A DNA stretch of 64,000 nt from Solirubrobacter sp963736505 (GTDB lineage: Bacteria > Actinomycetota > Thermoleophilia > Solirubrobacterales > Solirubrobacteraceae). Positions 17,412 through 25,871 of this stretch are shown piece by piece. A program made the position numbers and the translations under genes. The stretch lies in the NCBI GenBank assembly GCA_963736505.1, contig CAVTOZ010000001.1, positions 558,001-622,000 of the forward strand, written 5' to 3'. How positions within the stretch are numbered: the stretch's first letter is position 1; each line of letters begins with the position of its first letter. The notes under the pieces were generated by a model, which saw nothing but the letters and a program-made list of their open reading frames with translations, was not told the DNA's origin and searched no databases.

Positions 17412-19715
17412 ATGCAGGTGCTTCGCAAACTGAGGCGACCTGGGAGATGGGTGATCGCCGCCGCCTGCCTAGTGGTGGCGGCGCCGGCCGTCTTCCTGGC
17501 CACCGGGCCGCCGGCGAGGTCAGCCGACAGCCAGGTAGCCCCGGTGATCGACCGGGACTACATGTACGGCCAGCTGTTCAACCTCGGCTACAACGACGTC
17601 TACCGCGTCTCCGGGGCCGACGGCGACCCGCGGAACTTCGCCGACCCGTACAACATCCCGTCCACCATCAACGGGTGGCAGGAGTTCTGGAAGCAGTGGA
17701 AGACCCAGCTCACGGACACCTCCGCGATGGGCAGCGTCGCGAAGTTCGCGACCGTGTCGGATCACTACTTCCGCCGCGCTCCTGAGCAGCGGACCAACCC
17801 GAACTACCAGTTCGACGCGAACTACAGGTTCGACTCCGACGACGCCGAGGTGACGGTCCCCGGCTCGACGTGCCCGGGCCAGCGCGTGCTGATCGCCGCG
17901 CATGGCGACCTGGCGCCGGTCAGCCCGACGATCACCGGCGAGATCAACAACCCGACGAGCTCCACGGCCACGGCCGACGGGTTCAACGCGGCGCGGCGTC
18001 ACATCACGCTGAGCAACCTCAGCAACGGCGGCGCGTACGACGACACGTCCGGCGTCTCGATGACGATGGCCGAGTACCAGGCGCTGCTCCGCTGGTACGA
18101 CGCGAACCACACGTATCCGTCCAAGACCTTCAAGGTCGCGCTGCTCGACGCGGACGCCGGCCGGGCGAAGGACGGGACCTACCTGCGCGAGGGCTCGCAG
18201 TACTACGTGCAGAACCTGATCCCGAAGGGCCCGCAGGGCCAGTACGTCGGGTTCGCCATGATGAACGCGAACGGCGCGAGCTACCCCGCGTATCACTTCG
18301 GCACCCAGTACTACTGGAACAACCTGGACGGCGGCGGCGTCGGCCCGTGGCACACGTTCATCACGGACACGCCCACCGCCGCGAACACGCTGTACCCGGA
18401 CTCGAACGGCAACATCGCGGCCAACAGCGCGGCGAGCGCGGCGTTCCACAGCGACCTGCAGGCCGCCATCACCGCCGGCTTCGCGCAGCAGAGCTCGAAG
18501 TACGACGGCTCCATCAAGCAGGAGAACCCGCTCCGCTACAACGTGACCGGCTCCCCTCCGGGTGGCCTCTCGGCGGCGCAGGGCGGTCCGCAGAATCCGT
18601 CCACGCCGACCGTCCCGGCCTACACGGCGGCCGATCAGGCCGCGTACTCCGCGGTGCACCCGGCCGGCACGGCCCCTGAGGCGCAGATCCTCTCGACCGA
18701 GGATCCCGCCGCCCCGTTCTGGAGCCAGGGCCTCCCGGGCTTCAGCGTCGGTGGCGTGCAGGACACCAACTCCGTCGAGAACCCCTACCCGGCCGCGGTC
18801 AGCGACGCGATCAAGGCGACGCCCGTCATCCAGCACATGGGTGGCACGTCGCTGCAGATCGGCAGCGAGAACGGCCTCGTCGGCGGGATGTCGACGGCGG
18901 CGGCGGCTACGACCGCCGGTGCGACGAACGTGAAGGTGGCCAGCGTCGGCACCGCCACCGCGCCGCTCTTCGTCGCCGGGCAGCCGATCATGATCGACAC
19001 CGGTCAGAACCTCGAGGTCGGCCAGATCGCGTCCGTCGGCACGGCCGGAGCCACGGGCACCGGCGTCACCCTGACGGCGCCGCTGCAGTTCGCGCATGCG
19101 AGCGGCGTGCCGTTCCGCGTCAACGAGGGTCAGCCCTCCGGCATGACCGGCGACTCGGTCGAGCACCTCAACATGTGGGCCTCAGGCGCTCCGCACGGCG
19201 TCGACGACGAGTCGCAGCCGACGGAGGAGCTCCTGCGGGCGCTCGAGCTGCCGGCGACCTACACGGCGCTGCTCGTCAGCGGCCCGAAGTACCTCGGTGC
19301 GGCTCCCGCGCCGACGGGCACCGTCGCGTACTTCGAGACGAGCCCGGTCAATCCGACGTCGACCACGACCGTCAGCTTCGACGCGGGCTTCGCCCGCGGC
19401 TCGGACGGCACGACCGACGGCCTGACCTACTACTGGGACTTCGGCGACGGTACGCACGCGACCGGCAAGACCGTGTCCCACACCTACTCGGCCGCTCAGT
19501 GGGCCGACGTCAAGCTCGTCGTGGCCAAGGGCACCGACGACACCACCTGGGGCGTGTACCGCCAGGCACTCGCGGTCAACAGCCCATCGGGCTCGGCACC
19601 GGCGACGCCCGCCTGCGGCACGCTCTCGACACAGGAGCGCAGCACTCTGATCACCGCCGCCAAGGCCGGCCTGTCAGGCCAGGGCGCTCTCGCAAAGGAG
19701 AGTGACCAGCCATGA
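17412..19715 (+). CDS. Secreted M28-peptidase-like protein with PKD domain (paralogue A)
   Basis: A 767-residue exported protein. The start ATG follows GGAGG; residues 1-40 form a signal peptide (RRPGRWVIAAACLVVAAPAVFL). The core resembles zinc aminopeptidases of the M28 type: AAHGD (first metal pair) and GGAYDDTSGV (bridging Asp). The expected acidic pair after the next strand is DADAG in place of xEE, so activity is doubtful. A 60-residue Gly/Thr/Ala-rich module (about 495-560, containing VGTAGATGTGVTLTAPL) interrupts the C-terminal part. A PKD domain follows (YYWDFGDGTHATG, near residue 675). A 4-bp overlap couples it to paralogue B. Confidence 0.75.
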   Translation: MQVLRKLRRPGRWVIAAACLVVAAPAVFLATGPPARSADSQVAPVIDRDYMYGQLFNLGYNDVYRVSGADGDPRNFADPYNIPSTINGWQEFWKQWKTQLTDTSAMGSVAKFATVSDHYFRRAPEQRTNPNYQFDANYRFDSDDAEVTVPGSTCPGQRVLIAAHGDLAPVSPTITGEINNPTSSTATADGFNAARRHITLSNLSNGGAYDDTSGVSMTMAEYQALLRWYDANHTYPSKTFKVALLDADAGRAKDGTYLREGSQYYVQNLIPKGPQGQYVGFAMMNANGASYPAYHFGTQYYWNNLDGGGVGPWHTFITDTPTAANTLYPDSNGNIAANSAASAAFHSDLQAAITAGFAQQSSKYDGSIKQENPLRYNVTGSPPGGLSAAQGGPQNPSTPTVPAYTAADQAAYSAVHPAGTAPEAQILSTEDPAAPFWSQGLPGFSVGGVQDTNSVENPYPAAVSDAIKATPVIQHMGGTSLQIGSENGLVGGMSTAAAATTAGATNVKVASVGTATAPLFVAGQPIMIDTGQNLEVGQIASVGTAGATGTGVTLTAPLQFAHASGVPFRVNEGQPSGMTGDSVEHLNMWASGAPHGVDDESQPTEELLRALELPATYTALLVSGPKYLGAAPAPTGTVAYFETSPVNPTSTTTVSFDAGFARGSDGTTDGLTYYWDFGDGTHATGKTVSHTYSAAQWADVKLVVAKGTDDTTWGVYRQALAVNSPSGSAPATPACGTLSTQERSTLITAAKAGLSGQGALAKESDQP

Positions 19716-22579
19716 GGGCGCTCTCAAGTGCAATGAAGAAGGCGCTCCGTCCGCGCTTCCTGGCCGTCGCCCTCGTGGCAGCGGGCGGGGCGACGGCGGT
19801 GGTGGCCTCCAGCGGCGGAGCCCAGTCGACTCCCCCGCCTGTGTCGAATCCGGCTCACCCGGTCGTCGACGCGAGCTGGATCTACGCCAACGACTGGTAC
19901 AACGCGACGCACTTCATCTACAAGCGGGCCGGCTCCGACGGATGCCTGGTCGGTGCGACGTCGTGCGCGTTCGGCACGCAAGGGGACTCCAACAACCTGC
20001 CGCAGAACTACAACGGCACGCAGGAGTTCAACAAGTGGTGGGGGGACCTCGGTACGACGTCCACCCCGCAGCCGATGGGCGACCTCGGCAAGTTCATCTC
20101 CAAGCGGGACAACATCTACCCGCAGGCGCAGTGGCAGATCAACGTCCAGGAACTCACGATCCCGGGCGCGACCTGCCCCGGACAGCAGGTCATGCTCGCG
20201 TACCACCCCGACAGCCAGGGTGTGAACGGGCCGAACCCGACCAACGGCAGCGCCACGCCGTACAGCAACATGTACTCCGGCGACTGGGGCACGGGTTCAC
20301 CGTACGACTCGAACATGGGCGCGCTCATGAACCTGGAGGAGATCGGCTCCGTCCTCCGCTGGCATGAAACGAACGGCACGTACCCGAAGCGGACCATCAA
20401 GTCCGCTGTGTACGACGCAGAGTTACAGGGGCTCGTCGGCTCAGGGTTCTACTCCTCCACAGGAGGAGCATCGTCGTCCGCAGGAGCACCTGCGGCGACG
20501 ACCCTGACATTGCCGGCGAGCTCAGGCAGTATGAAGGTTTTTGTTGCAAACGGCAGTAAACTCAACGCATCACATACGTCGGGCGTCTTCGACATCGGCC
20601 AGCCGGTCGCGATCGACGACGCGAACACGTTCAACAACGTCGTGGCGACAACGCCCGACGCCAGCAGCGGGTCCTCGAACGCGACCACGCTGTCCGCCGC
20701 GGTCTCCGCCGGCGACACCAACATCAAGGTCGCCGCCATCAACACCGGCGGCGGCAACGGGGCCCCGATCTGGTTCGTCGGCTCGACCATCCGGCTCGAT
20801 ACGTACGGGAGCGCCGGCTTCGAGACCGCCACGGTCAAGACCGTCGGCACCGCCGGCGCCACTGGGACCGGCATCACGCTGACCGCACCGCTCACGAACG
20901 CCCATGCGAGCGGCGTGTCCACGCAGGACCTCGGGCACGGCATCGACCTGGCGACGCCGCTGCCGCGGGATCTGCCCGTCGGCACGACCGTCAGCGGCCC
21001 GACCACCGGGCTGATCTCCGACGGTCCGCAGGGCCAGATCGTCGGCGTACTGAACAACGACCAGAACGGGATCAACTACCCCGCTCTGCACTGGGGGACC
21101 GATCACTACCTCAACGACCTGATCAACGGCGGCGTCGGCCCCTGGTTCAACAACATCAACGCCACGCCGACCACGAACACCGGCTCCATCTACACCGCCG
21201 CCGGCTTCGCACGGCTGCAGGCCAACCTGTCCAATGTGACCGCGTTCAGGACGAACGTCGCGAGCGCCGTCACGCAGGCGATCCACGACCTCGGCGAGAA
21301 GTACAACTACTCGATCCCGGTCGAGAACCCGCTGATGTTCAAGAACACGGGCTCCACTCCGGACAACCCGCACCCGGCCGCGCTTCCGTCCTACCTCCCA
21401 GAGGATCAGGCGAAGTACACGCCGGTCAACGACGACCGCACCGGCCGCACCGACCAGGTGTCGTTCGGCAACCGCGGCATCCCGTCGCTGGGCAACATCG
21501 GTGTGTACGACGGCAACACCAACCCCGCCGTCGGCGGGGCCGAGAACCCGTACCCGGCCGGCTATCCCAGCAAGCCGAACATCTCGGGTCTGTACGGGCA
21601 GGACACCATGAGCGACAACTTCCCGAACCTCAACTTCTATGCCGGAGGTGAGGTGCACGGGCCCGGTGGCTATGACAAGCCGTCCGAGGGCCTGCTGCGG
21701 GGCGTCGAGTTCGTGGCGACCTACTTCTCGTACGCGGTCGCGTCCGACGCGCTCGGTGGCAAGGATCCCAAGCCGACCCATCCGGTCGCGTTCTTCGAGC
21801 AGAACCCGAAGAAGGCGACGGCCAACACCACGGTGACCTACGACGCCGGCTTCAGCCGGGACGCGAACGGCTCCGCCGACGGTCTCGAGTACTACTGGGA
21901 CTTCGGCGACGGCAGCGCCCCGCAGAAGACGAACAACCCGAAGGTCACGCACACGTTCCCGACGCAGGCCGGCTGGCATGACGTGAAGCTGCTGGTCTCG
22001 AAGGGCGACGGGACGAAGACGACGGCGAATGTCGGTACCTACCGGCAGGTGGAGCCGATCAACTTCGCCCCGACCTACTACCCGGCGACGCCGTACCCCG
22101 GCGAGCCCCAGCCTCCCACGACGGGTCCCGCCGCGGACCCGTGCGGGCAGCTGAGCTCGGACGAGCTGAGCGGCTTCGTCGCGACGTCCAATGGCGCGGT
22201 GCAGGGTGCGCCGGCCCAGGACACGACGGTCTCCGGCAACGTGCCGGCGACGCTGTCGCTGACACTCGGCGCTCCCGCGTCGTTCGGCACGTTCACGCCG
22301 GGCGTGGCGAAGAACTACGACGCCAGCACGACGGCCGACGTGATCACCACGGCGGGCGACGCGGCGCTGTCCTGGTCGGGTCCGAACCACCTGACCAACG
22401 GCGCGTTCACGATGCCGCAGCCGTTCACGATCGGCTTCTCGAAGTCGGTCTGGAACGCACCGGCGTCGCATGAGGCGGTCGCGATCGGCTTCCACCAGCC
22501 GGTCGCCGCCAACGACGCGCTGCGAACAGGCAGCTACTCGGCGACAGTGACGTTCACGCTGTCGACCACCAACCCATAG
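19712..22579 (+). CDS. Secreted M28-peptidase-like protein with PKD domain (paralogue B)
   Basis: A 955-residue exported paralogue of the preceding gene, coupled to it by ATGA and preceded by AAAGGAGAG. Signal-like N-terminus (RPRFLAVALVAAGGATAVV). Peptidase-like motifs: AYHPD (first metal pair), PYDSNMG and VYDAELQGLVGS, where one of the two expected glutamates is Leu. The shared VGTAGATGTGITLTAPL module sits right after that motif, not near the C-terminus as in A. It is followed by a PKD domain (YYWDFGDGSAP, about residue 730) and a C-terminal beta domain. Bases 20400-20570 have lower GC and rare codons, including TTA at 20423. Probably extracellular; substrate unknown. Confidence 0.75.
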   Translation: MRALSSAMKKALRPRFLAVALVAAGGATAVVASSGGAQSTPPPVSNPAHPVVDASWIYANDWYNATHFIYKRAGSDGCLVGATSCAFGTQGDSNNLPQNYNGTQEFNKWWGDLGTTSTPQPMGDLGKFISKRDNIYPQAQWQINVQELTIPGATCPGQQVMLAYHPDSQGVNGPNPTNGSATPYSNMYSGDWGTGSPYDSNMGALMNLEEIGSVLRWHETNGTYPKRTIKSAVYDAELQGLVGSGFYSSTGGASSSAGAPAATTLTLPASSGSMKVFVANGSKLNASHTSGVFDIGQPVAIDDANTFNNVVATTPDASSGSSNATTLSAAVSAGDTNIKVAAINTGGGNGAPIWFVGSTIRLDTYGSAGFETATVKTVGTAGATGTGITLTAPLTNAHASGVSTQDLGHGIDLATPLPRDLPVGTTVSGPTTGLISDGPQGQIVGVLNNDQNGINYPALHWGTDHYLNDLINGGVGPWFNNINATPTTNTGSIYTAAGFARLQANLSNVTAFRTNVASAVTQAIHDLGEKYNYSIPVENPLMFKNTGSTPDNPHPAALPSYLPEDQAKYTPVNDDRTGRTDQVSFGNRGIPSLGNIGVYDGNTNPAVGGAENPYPAGYPSKPNISGLYGQDTMSDNFPNLNFYAGGEVHGPGGYDKPSEGLLRGVEFVATYFSYAVASDALGGKDPKPTHPVAFFEQNPKKATANTTVTYDAGFSRDANGSADGLEYYWDFGDGSAPQKTNNPKVTHTFPTQAGWHDVKLLVSKGDGTKTTANVGTYRQVEPINFAPTYYPATPYPGEPQPPTTGPAADPCGQLSSDELSGFVATSNGAVQGAPAQDTTVSGNVPATLSLTLGAPASFGTFTPGVAKNYDASTTADVITTAGDAALSWSGPNHLTNGAFTMPQPFTIGFSKSVWNAPASHEAVAIGFHQPVAANDALRTGSYSATVTFTLSTTNP

Positions 22580-22586
22580 CACTAGC

Positions 22587-22620
22587 CGAGAGGGGGGCTC
22601 TGTCAAGGGCCCCCCTCTCG
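22587..22620 (+). terminator. Strong hairpin terminator after the M28-like pair
   Basis: A perfect 12-bp stem (CGAGAGGGGGGC with GCCCCCCTCTCG) and 10-nt loop start 8 bp after the stop codon. There is no T-tract, as is common for GC-rich actinobacterial terminators. Confidence 0.75.
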
Positions 22621-22645
22621 CGGCTGCCGATACCCTTCTCGACGC

Positions 22646-23182
22646 ATGCGGCTCTTCTGTCTCGGGTGCGTTCTCCTCGCGGCGGGGCTCCTGTCCGGCT
22701 GCGGCGGCAAGGCGTCCCCGGCGCCGGCGCCGGCGCCGTCCGCCGCGGCGCCTGCGAGCACGCCGGCCAAGACGAGCACGCCGTCCCCGGAGCCGGCCCT
22801 CACCTCCGCGTCCGACCTCGCCGCCTGCGCGCAGCTCGAGCAGGCCGTCCGGGCCGTCTCGGCGCTCGTCGGCCATACGACCGAGGGGATCACGCAGGCG
22901 CTTCACACCGACGAGCTCGCGGCGAAGACGGAGACCGCGCGGCAGAGCCTCGTCGACTCGGCGAGGCTGATCGCGCTCGTCAAGGACATGCCGGAGCCGC
23001 TCGTCGGCCCGCAGCTCCAGCTCGAGCAGGCCCTGCGGAGGTTCGCCGCCGACTTCGCGCGCGCCAAGGCGTCCACCGCGAAGGGCGACGTCAACAAGGC
23101 CGCCGCGCAGACCGTGGACGAGACCGCGCTGAGGCAGATGCAGAAGTCCGTGAAGAAGATCGACGACCTGTGCGGAGCGTGA
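22646..23182 (+). CDS. Small lipoprotein of unknown function
   Basis: A 178-residue predicted lipoprotein: MRLFCLGCVLLAAGLLSGC with the lipobox cysteine near residue 19, then a Pro/Ala/Thr linker (about 25-50) and a helical domain (55-178). That domain has a cysteine in LAACAQLEQAV and one at the end (DDLCGA) that could form a disulphide. I do not recognise the family. A TACCCT box 9 nt before the ATG may be its promoter. Its stop is followed within 4 bp by repeat copy 2. Confidence 0.7.
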   Translation: MRLFCLGCVLLAAGLLSGCGGKASPAPAPAPSAAAPASTPAKTSTPSPEPALTSASDLAACAQLEQAVRAVSALVGHTTEGITQALHTDELAAKTETARQSLVDSARLIALVKDMPEPLVGPQLQLEQALRRFAADFARAKASTAKGDVNKAAAQTVDETALRQMQKSVKKIDDLCGA

Positions 23183-23186
23183 TTCA

Positions 23187-23226
23187 AGGGGGACATCCCC
23201 TCCACCCCACCCCGATCATCCGACCT
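23187..23226 (+). repeat. 40-nt dispersed repeat, copy 2
   Basis: It matches copy 1 (14870-14909, opposite strand) at 37 of 40 positions, including the AGGGG/CCCCT hairpin and the tail GATCATCCGACCT. It fills the gap between two convergent genes and includes the stop codon and last codons of the SGNH hydrolase. It could act as a bidirectional terminator. Confidence 0.75.
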
Positions 23227-23884
23227 TGACGAGCCGCGACTCGATCGCCTGCGCGATCGCGGCGTGGCCCGCGGAGTTCGGGTGGAAGGCATCGCCGGGG
23301 CCGAGGAACGTGGGGCGGCCTTCAGGCCCGCGCATGCCCGGCTGCGCGTAGATCGGCGAGACGTCCACCACCGCGCCCGCGGGGCAGGCGCGCCGGATCG
23401 TCGCGTCATAGGAGGAGACGGGGAGCTTGGCCGGGGTCGCGTCCGCCACGTCCTTCGGCATCCAGATCGTCAGGCAGACGAGCTTGGCGCCGGGTGACGC
23501 GGCCGCGACCTTCGCGACCAGCGCGCGGTAGTCGTCCGCGAAGCGGCGGCGCGGCGTCTGGAACAGGAAGTCGTTCGTGCCCGCCTCGACGATCACGACA
23601 TCCCCGCCGCCGGGAGCCGCCTGCCCGGCGAGCTGGGCGGTCGTCACCCCGGGCGCCGCGAGCAGCTCGAGCCGGGCATGCACGGCCGCGGCCAGCCGCC
23701 GGGGGAAGGCGTCGTCCTGCGAGTCGGCGAAGCGTCCCGCCGCGAGCGAGTCGCCGACGACGACGAGCCGCGGCTGTGGTCGGGCGCCCTCGTCCCCCTG
23801 CCGCGCGACCGCGCCTCCGTGCCCGCCGCACCCCGCGATCAGCGCGGCGACGGCGACCGTCGCCGTATACCTCGCGGCTCGCAC
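23216..23884 (-). CDS. SGNH/GDSL-type hydrolase, lipoprotein
   Basis: A 222-residue esterase/lipase-like protein: N-terminal lipoprotein signal (ATVAVAALIAGC), then block I VVVGDSLAAG with the catalytic serine near residue 46, GTND in block III, and DAFHPNSAGH with the catalytic Asp/His near residue 205. It probably hydrolyses an ester on the outer face of the membrane. It ends inside repeat copy 2 and lies 5 bp downstream of the cupredoxin-like gene on the same strand, so the two may form an operon. Confidence 0.87.
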   Translation of the reverse strand: MRAARYTATVAVAALIAGCGGHGGAVARQGDEGARPQPRLVVVGDSLAAGRFADSQDDAFPRRLAAAVHARLELLAAPGVTTAQLAGQAAPGGGDVVIVEAGTNDFLFQTPRRRFADDYRALVAKVAAASPGAKLVCLTIWMPKDVADATPAKLPVSSYDATIRRACPAGAVVDVSPIYAQPGMRGPEGRPTFLGPGDAFHPNSAGHAAIAQAIESRLVKVG

Positions 23885-23889
23885 CCGGG

Positions 23890-24294
23890 TCAGTTCGGGT
23901 CCACGCGCAACTCGCCGATCTGCGTGCCCGAGCCCTCGAACTCGATCTCGAAGATGCCGTCGATCGTGGCCTTGAAGCTCATGCTCCCGACCTTGCCGGC
24001 GGCCAGCTCGAGCTTGAGGTCGTAGCCGTGCACATGGACCTCCTCGGCCGTCGGCGAGAGCGCGCGGAAGCGCACCGTGTCGCCCTTGGTGACACGGATC
24101 TTCGTCACCTTGTCGCCGGTGAGCAGCGGGCCGGGATCGACGGTCGCCGTCGCGGTGGCGGCGGGCGCCGAGCCGGCGGTGGTGGCGGTCGCGGTGGCCG
24201 CGGGCTGCTCGGCGTCCTTGTTGTGGCTCGGGCGGAGGATCACGAACGCCGCCACGAGGACGACGACCGCGAGCGCCCCGAAGACTGCGCGCAT
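23890..24294 (-). CDS. Membrane-anchored cupredoxin-like protein
   Basis: A 134-residue protein with one N-terminal membrane helix (MRAVFGALAVVVLVAAFVIL), an Ala/Thr linker and a beta-sandwich domain (about 55-134) resembling the cupredoxin-like part of EfeO and copper proteins. The motif EEVHVHGYD carries two histidines, but the full copper set (Cys and Met) is missing, so metal binding is uncertain. A GTG 12 bp upstream is an alternative start. It is divergent from the chromate-type transporter with only 39 bp between, so promoters overlap. Confidence 0.65.
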   Translation of the reverse strand: MRAVFGALAVVVLVAAFVILRPSHNKDAEQPAATATATTAGSAPAATATATVDPGPLLTGDKVTKIRVTKGDTVRFRALSPTAEEVHVHGYDLKLELAAGKVGSMSFKATIDGIFEIEFEGSGTQIGELRVDPN

Positions 24295-24333
24295 TCGTGC
24301 TGACACCCGCTCATTTGTACTCTGCGCGGCGGT

Positions 24334-25455
24334 ATGAGCGACGTCCCCCTCCGCGTCGTCATCCGTGAATGGGGCCGGATCGGCTGCGTGGGCTTCGGCG
24401 GGCCGCCCGCCCACATCGCGCTCCTGCGCGAGCTCGTCGTGGACCGCCGCGGGTGGCTCGCCGCCGAGGAGGTCGAGGACGCGATCGCCGCCTGCAACCT
24501 GCTCCCCGGCCCGGCCTCGACCCAGCTCGCGATCTTCACCGCGTGGCGCGTGCGCGGCGCCGCCGGAGCGATCGCCGGCGGGCTCGCCTTCATCCTCCCC
24601 GGCCTCGTGGCGATCATCGCCCTGTCCGCCCTGTTCCTGGCGGGCAGCCCACCCGAGTGGGTCCGAGGCGCGGGCGCAGGCGCGGGAGCTGCCGTCGCCG
24701 CCGTCGCCGTCCAGGCCGCCTTCGCGCTGCTCCCCGCGAGCTGGCGCCGCGCCTCCGCCGCGGCTCGCGGCGCGCGGCTTCGCTGGGCCGTCTACGTGGT
24801 CGCGGGCGCCGCCGCCGCCGCCGTCGTCGGCGCCTGGGTGGTCGTCGTCCTGCTCGCGTGCGGCGCGCTCGAGGTCGGGCGCCGCCATCTCGCGGTCGTC
24901 GTGTGGCCGTTCCTGGCGCCCGCGAGCGGTGGGCTCGCGTGGGTGGCGCTGAAGGTCGGCGCGCTGTCGTACGGCGGCGGCTTCGTGATCGTGCCGCTGA
25001 TGCAGCACGACGCCGTCGACCGCCACCACTGGATGACGGCGGACCAGTTCCTCAACGCGGTCGCGCTCGGCCAGGTCACGCCGGGGCCGGTCGTCCACAC
25101 CGTCGCCGCCGTCGGCTACGCCGCCGCGGGCGTCGGCGGCGCGCTGCTCGCCGCGGCGGTCGCGTTCGCGCCCTCGTTCGCGTTCGTCCTGCTCGGCGCC
25201 GGCCGCTTCGACCGGCTGCGCGCGCAGCCCGACGCGCGCGCGTTCCTCGACGGCGCGGGCCCGGCCGCGATCGGCGCGATCCTGGGCTCCGCGGTCGTGC
25301 TCGCCGGCGCCCTGTCGGAGGCGTGGCAGGCCGCCGTGCTGGCGGCGGCCGCCGTCGCGCTGCTCGCGCTCCGCCGCGGCGTCGTGGCGACGCTCGTCAC
25401 CGCGGGCGCGGCCGGCGCGCTGCTCGCCCTGCTCGGCGCGCCGATGCCCGGCTAG
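24334..25455 (+). CDS. chrA: Chromate transporter (CHR family, long form)
   Basis: A 373-residue membrane protein made of two homologous halves, as in long-chain ChrA. The first half has FGGPPAHIALL (about 21-31) and LLPGPASTQLA (about 56-66). The second has LKVGALSYGGGFVIVPLM (about 205-222) and GQVTPGPVVHT (about 249-259). About ten hydrophobic segments. Family members export chromate in exchange for sulfate or protons, but many actinobacterial homologues have untested roles. A TACTCT box 10 nt upstream may be the promoter. It overlaps the next, convergent gene by 4 bp. Confidence 0.9.
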   Translation: MSDVPLRVVIREWGRIGCVGFGGPPAHIALLRELVVDRRGWLAAEEVEDAIAACNLLPGPASTQLAIFTAWRVRGAAGAIAGGLAFILPGLVAIIALSALFLAGSPPEWVRGAGAGAGAAVAAVAVQAAFALLPASWRRASAAARGARLRWAVYVVAGAAAAAVVGAWVVVVLLACGALEVGRRHLAVVVWPFLAPASGGLAWVALKVGALSYGGGFVIVPLMQHDAVDRHHWMTADQFLNAVALGQVTPGPVVHTVAAVGYAAAGVGGALLAAAVAFAPSFAFVLLGAGRFDRLRAQPDARAFLDGAGPAAIGAILGSAVVLAGALSEAWQAAVLAAAAVALLALRRGVVATLVTAGAAGALLALLGAPMPG

Positions 25456-25853
25456 ATGCGCTCGAGCACGACGACCGGGATCTCGCGGTCGGTCTTCTTC
25501 TGGTAGTCGTCGTACGCCGGCCACTCGGCCGTCATCGTGCGCCACAGCTCGGCCTTCTCGTCCGGCCTCGCCGTCCGCGCGCGCGCCTTGAAGCGGTCGT
25601 CCATCACCTGGACCTCGACCTCAGGGTCAGCCTCGAGGTTCAGATACCACGCCGGCGGCGCATCGGCACCGCCCTTGGAGGCCACGATCAGGTAGTCGTC
25701 GCCACGGCGCCCGTAGATCAGCGGGAGCTCTCGCGCCTCGCCGCTGCGGCGGCCCTTGGTGGTCAGGAGCAGAGTCTTGGTGCCCTGCCACTCGTGGCCC
25801 TCTTCGCCGCCGGTCTCCCGGTAGCGCGCCACGTGCTCCTTGCCGAACAGCAT
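25452..25853 (-). CDS. F420H2-dependent (Ddn-type) reductase family protein
   Basis: A 133-residue split-barrel protein of the deazaflavin-dependent nitroreductase family (Ddn/PF04075). Recognisable segments are LLLTTKGRRSGEARELPLIYG and VASKGGADAPPAWYLNLEADP, which bind F420, and the C-terminal REIPVVVLERI. Known members use reduced F420 to reduce quinones or nitro compounds. The next gene upstream on the strand is the KAP-like NTPase, 18 bp away, so co-transcription is possible. Confidence 0.88.
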   Translation of the reverse strand: MLFGKEHVARYRETGGEEGHEWQGTKTLLLTTKGRRSGEARELPLIYGRRGDDYLIVASKGGADAPPAWYLNLEADPEVEVQVMDDRFKARARTARPDEKAELWRTMTAEWPAYDDYQKKTDREIPVVVLERI

Positions 25854-25871
25854 GCCCCAGAACCTACCCGG

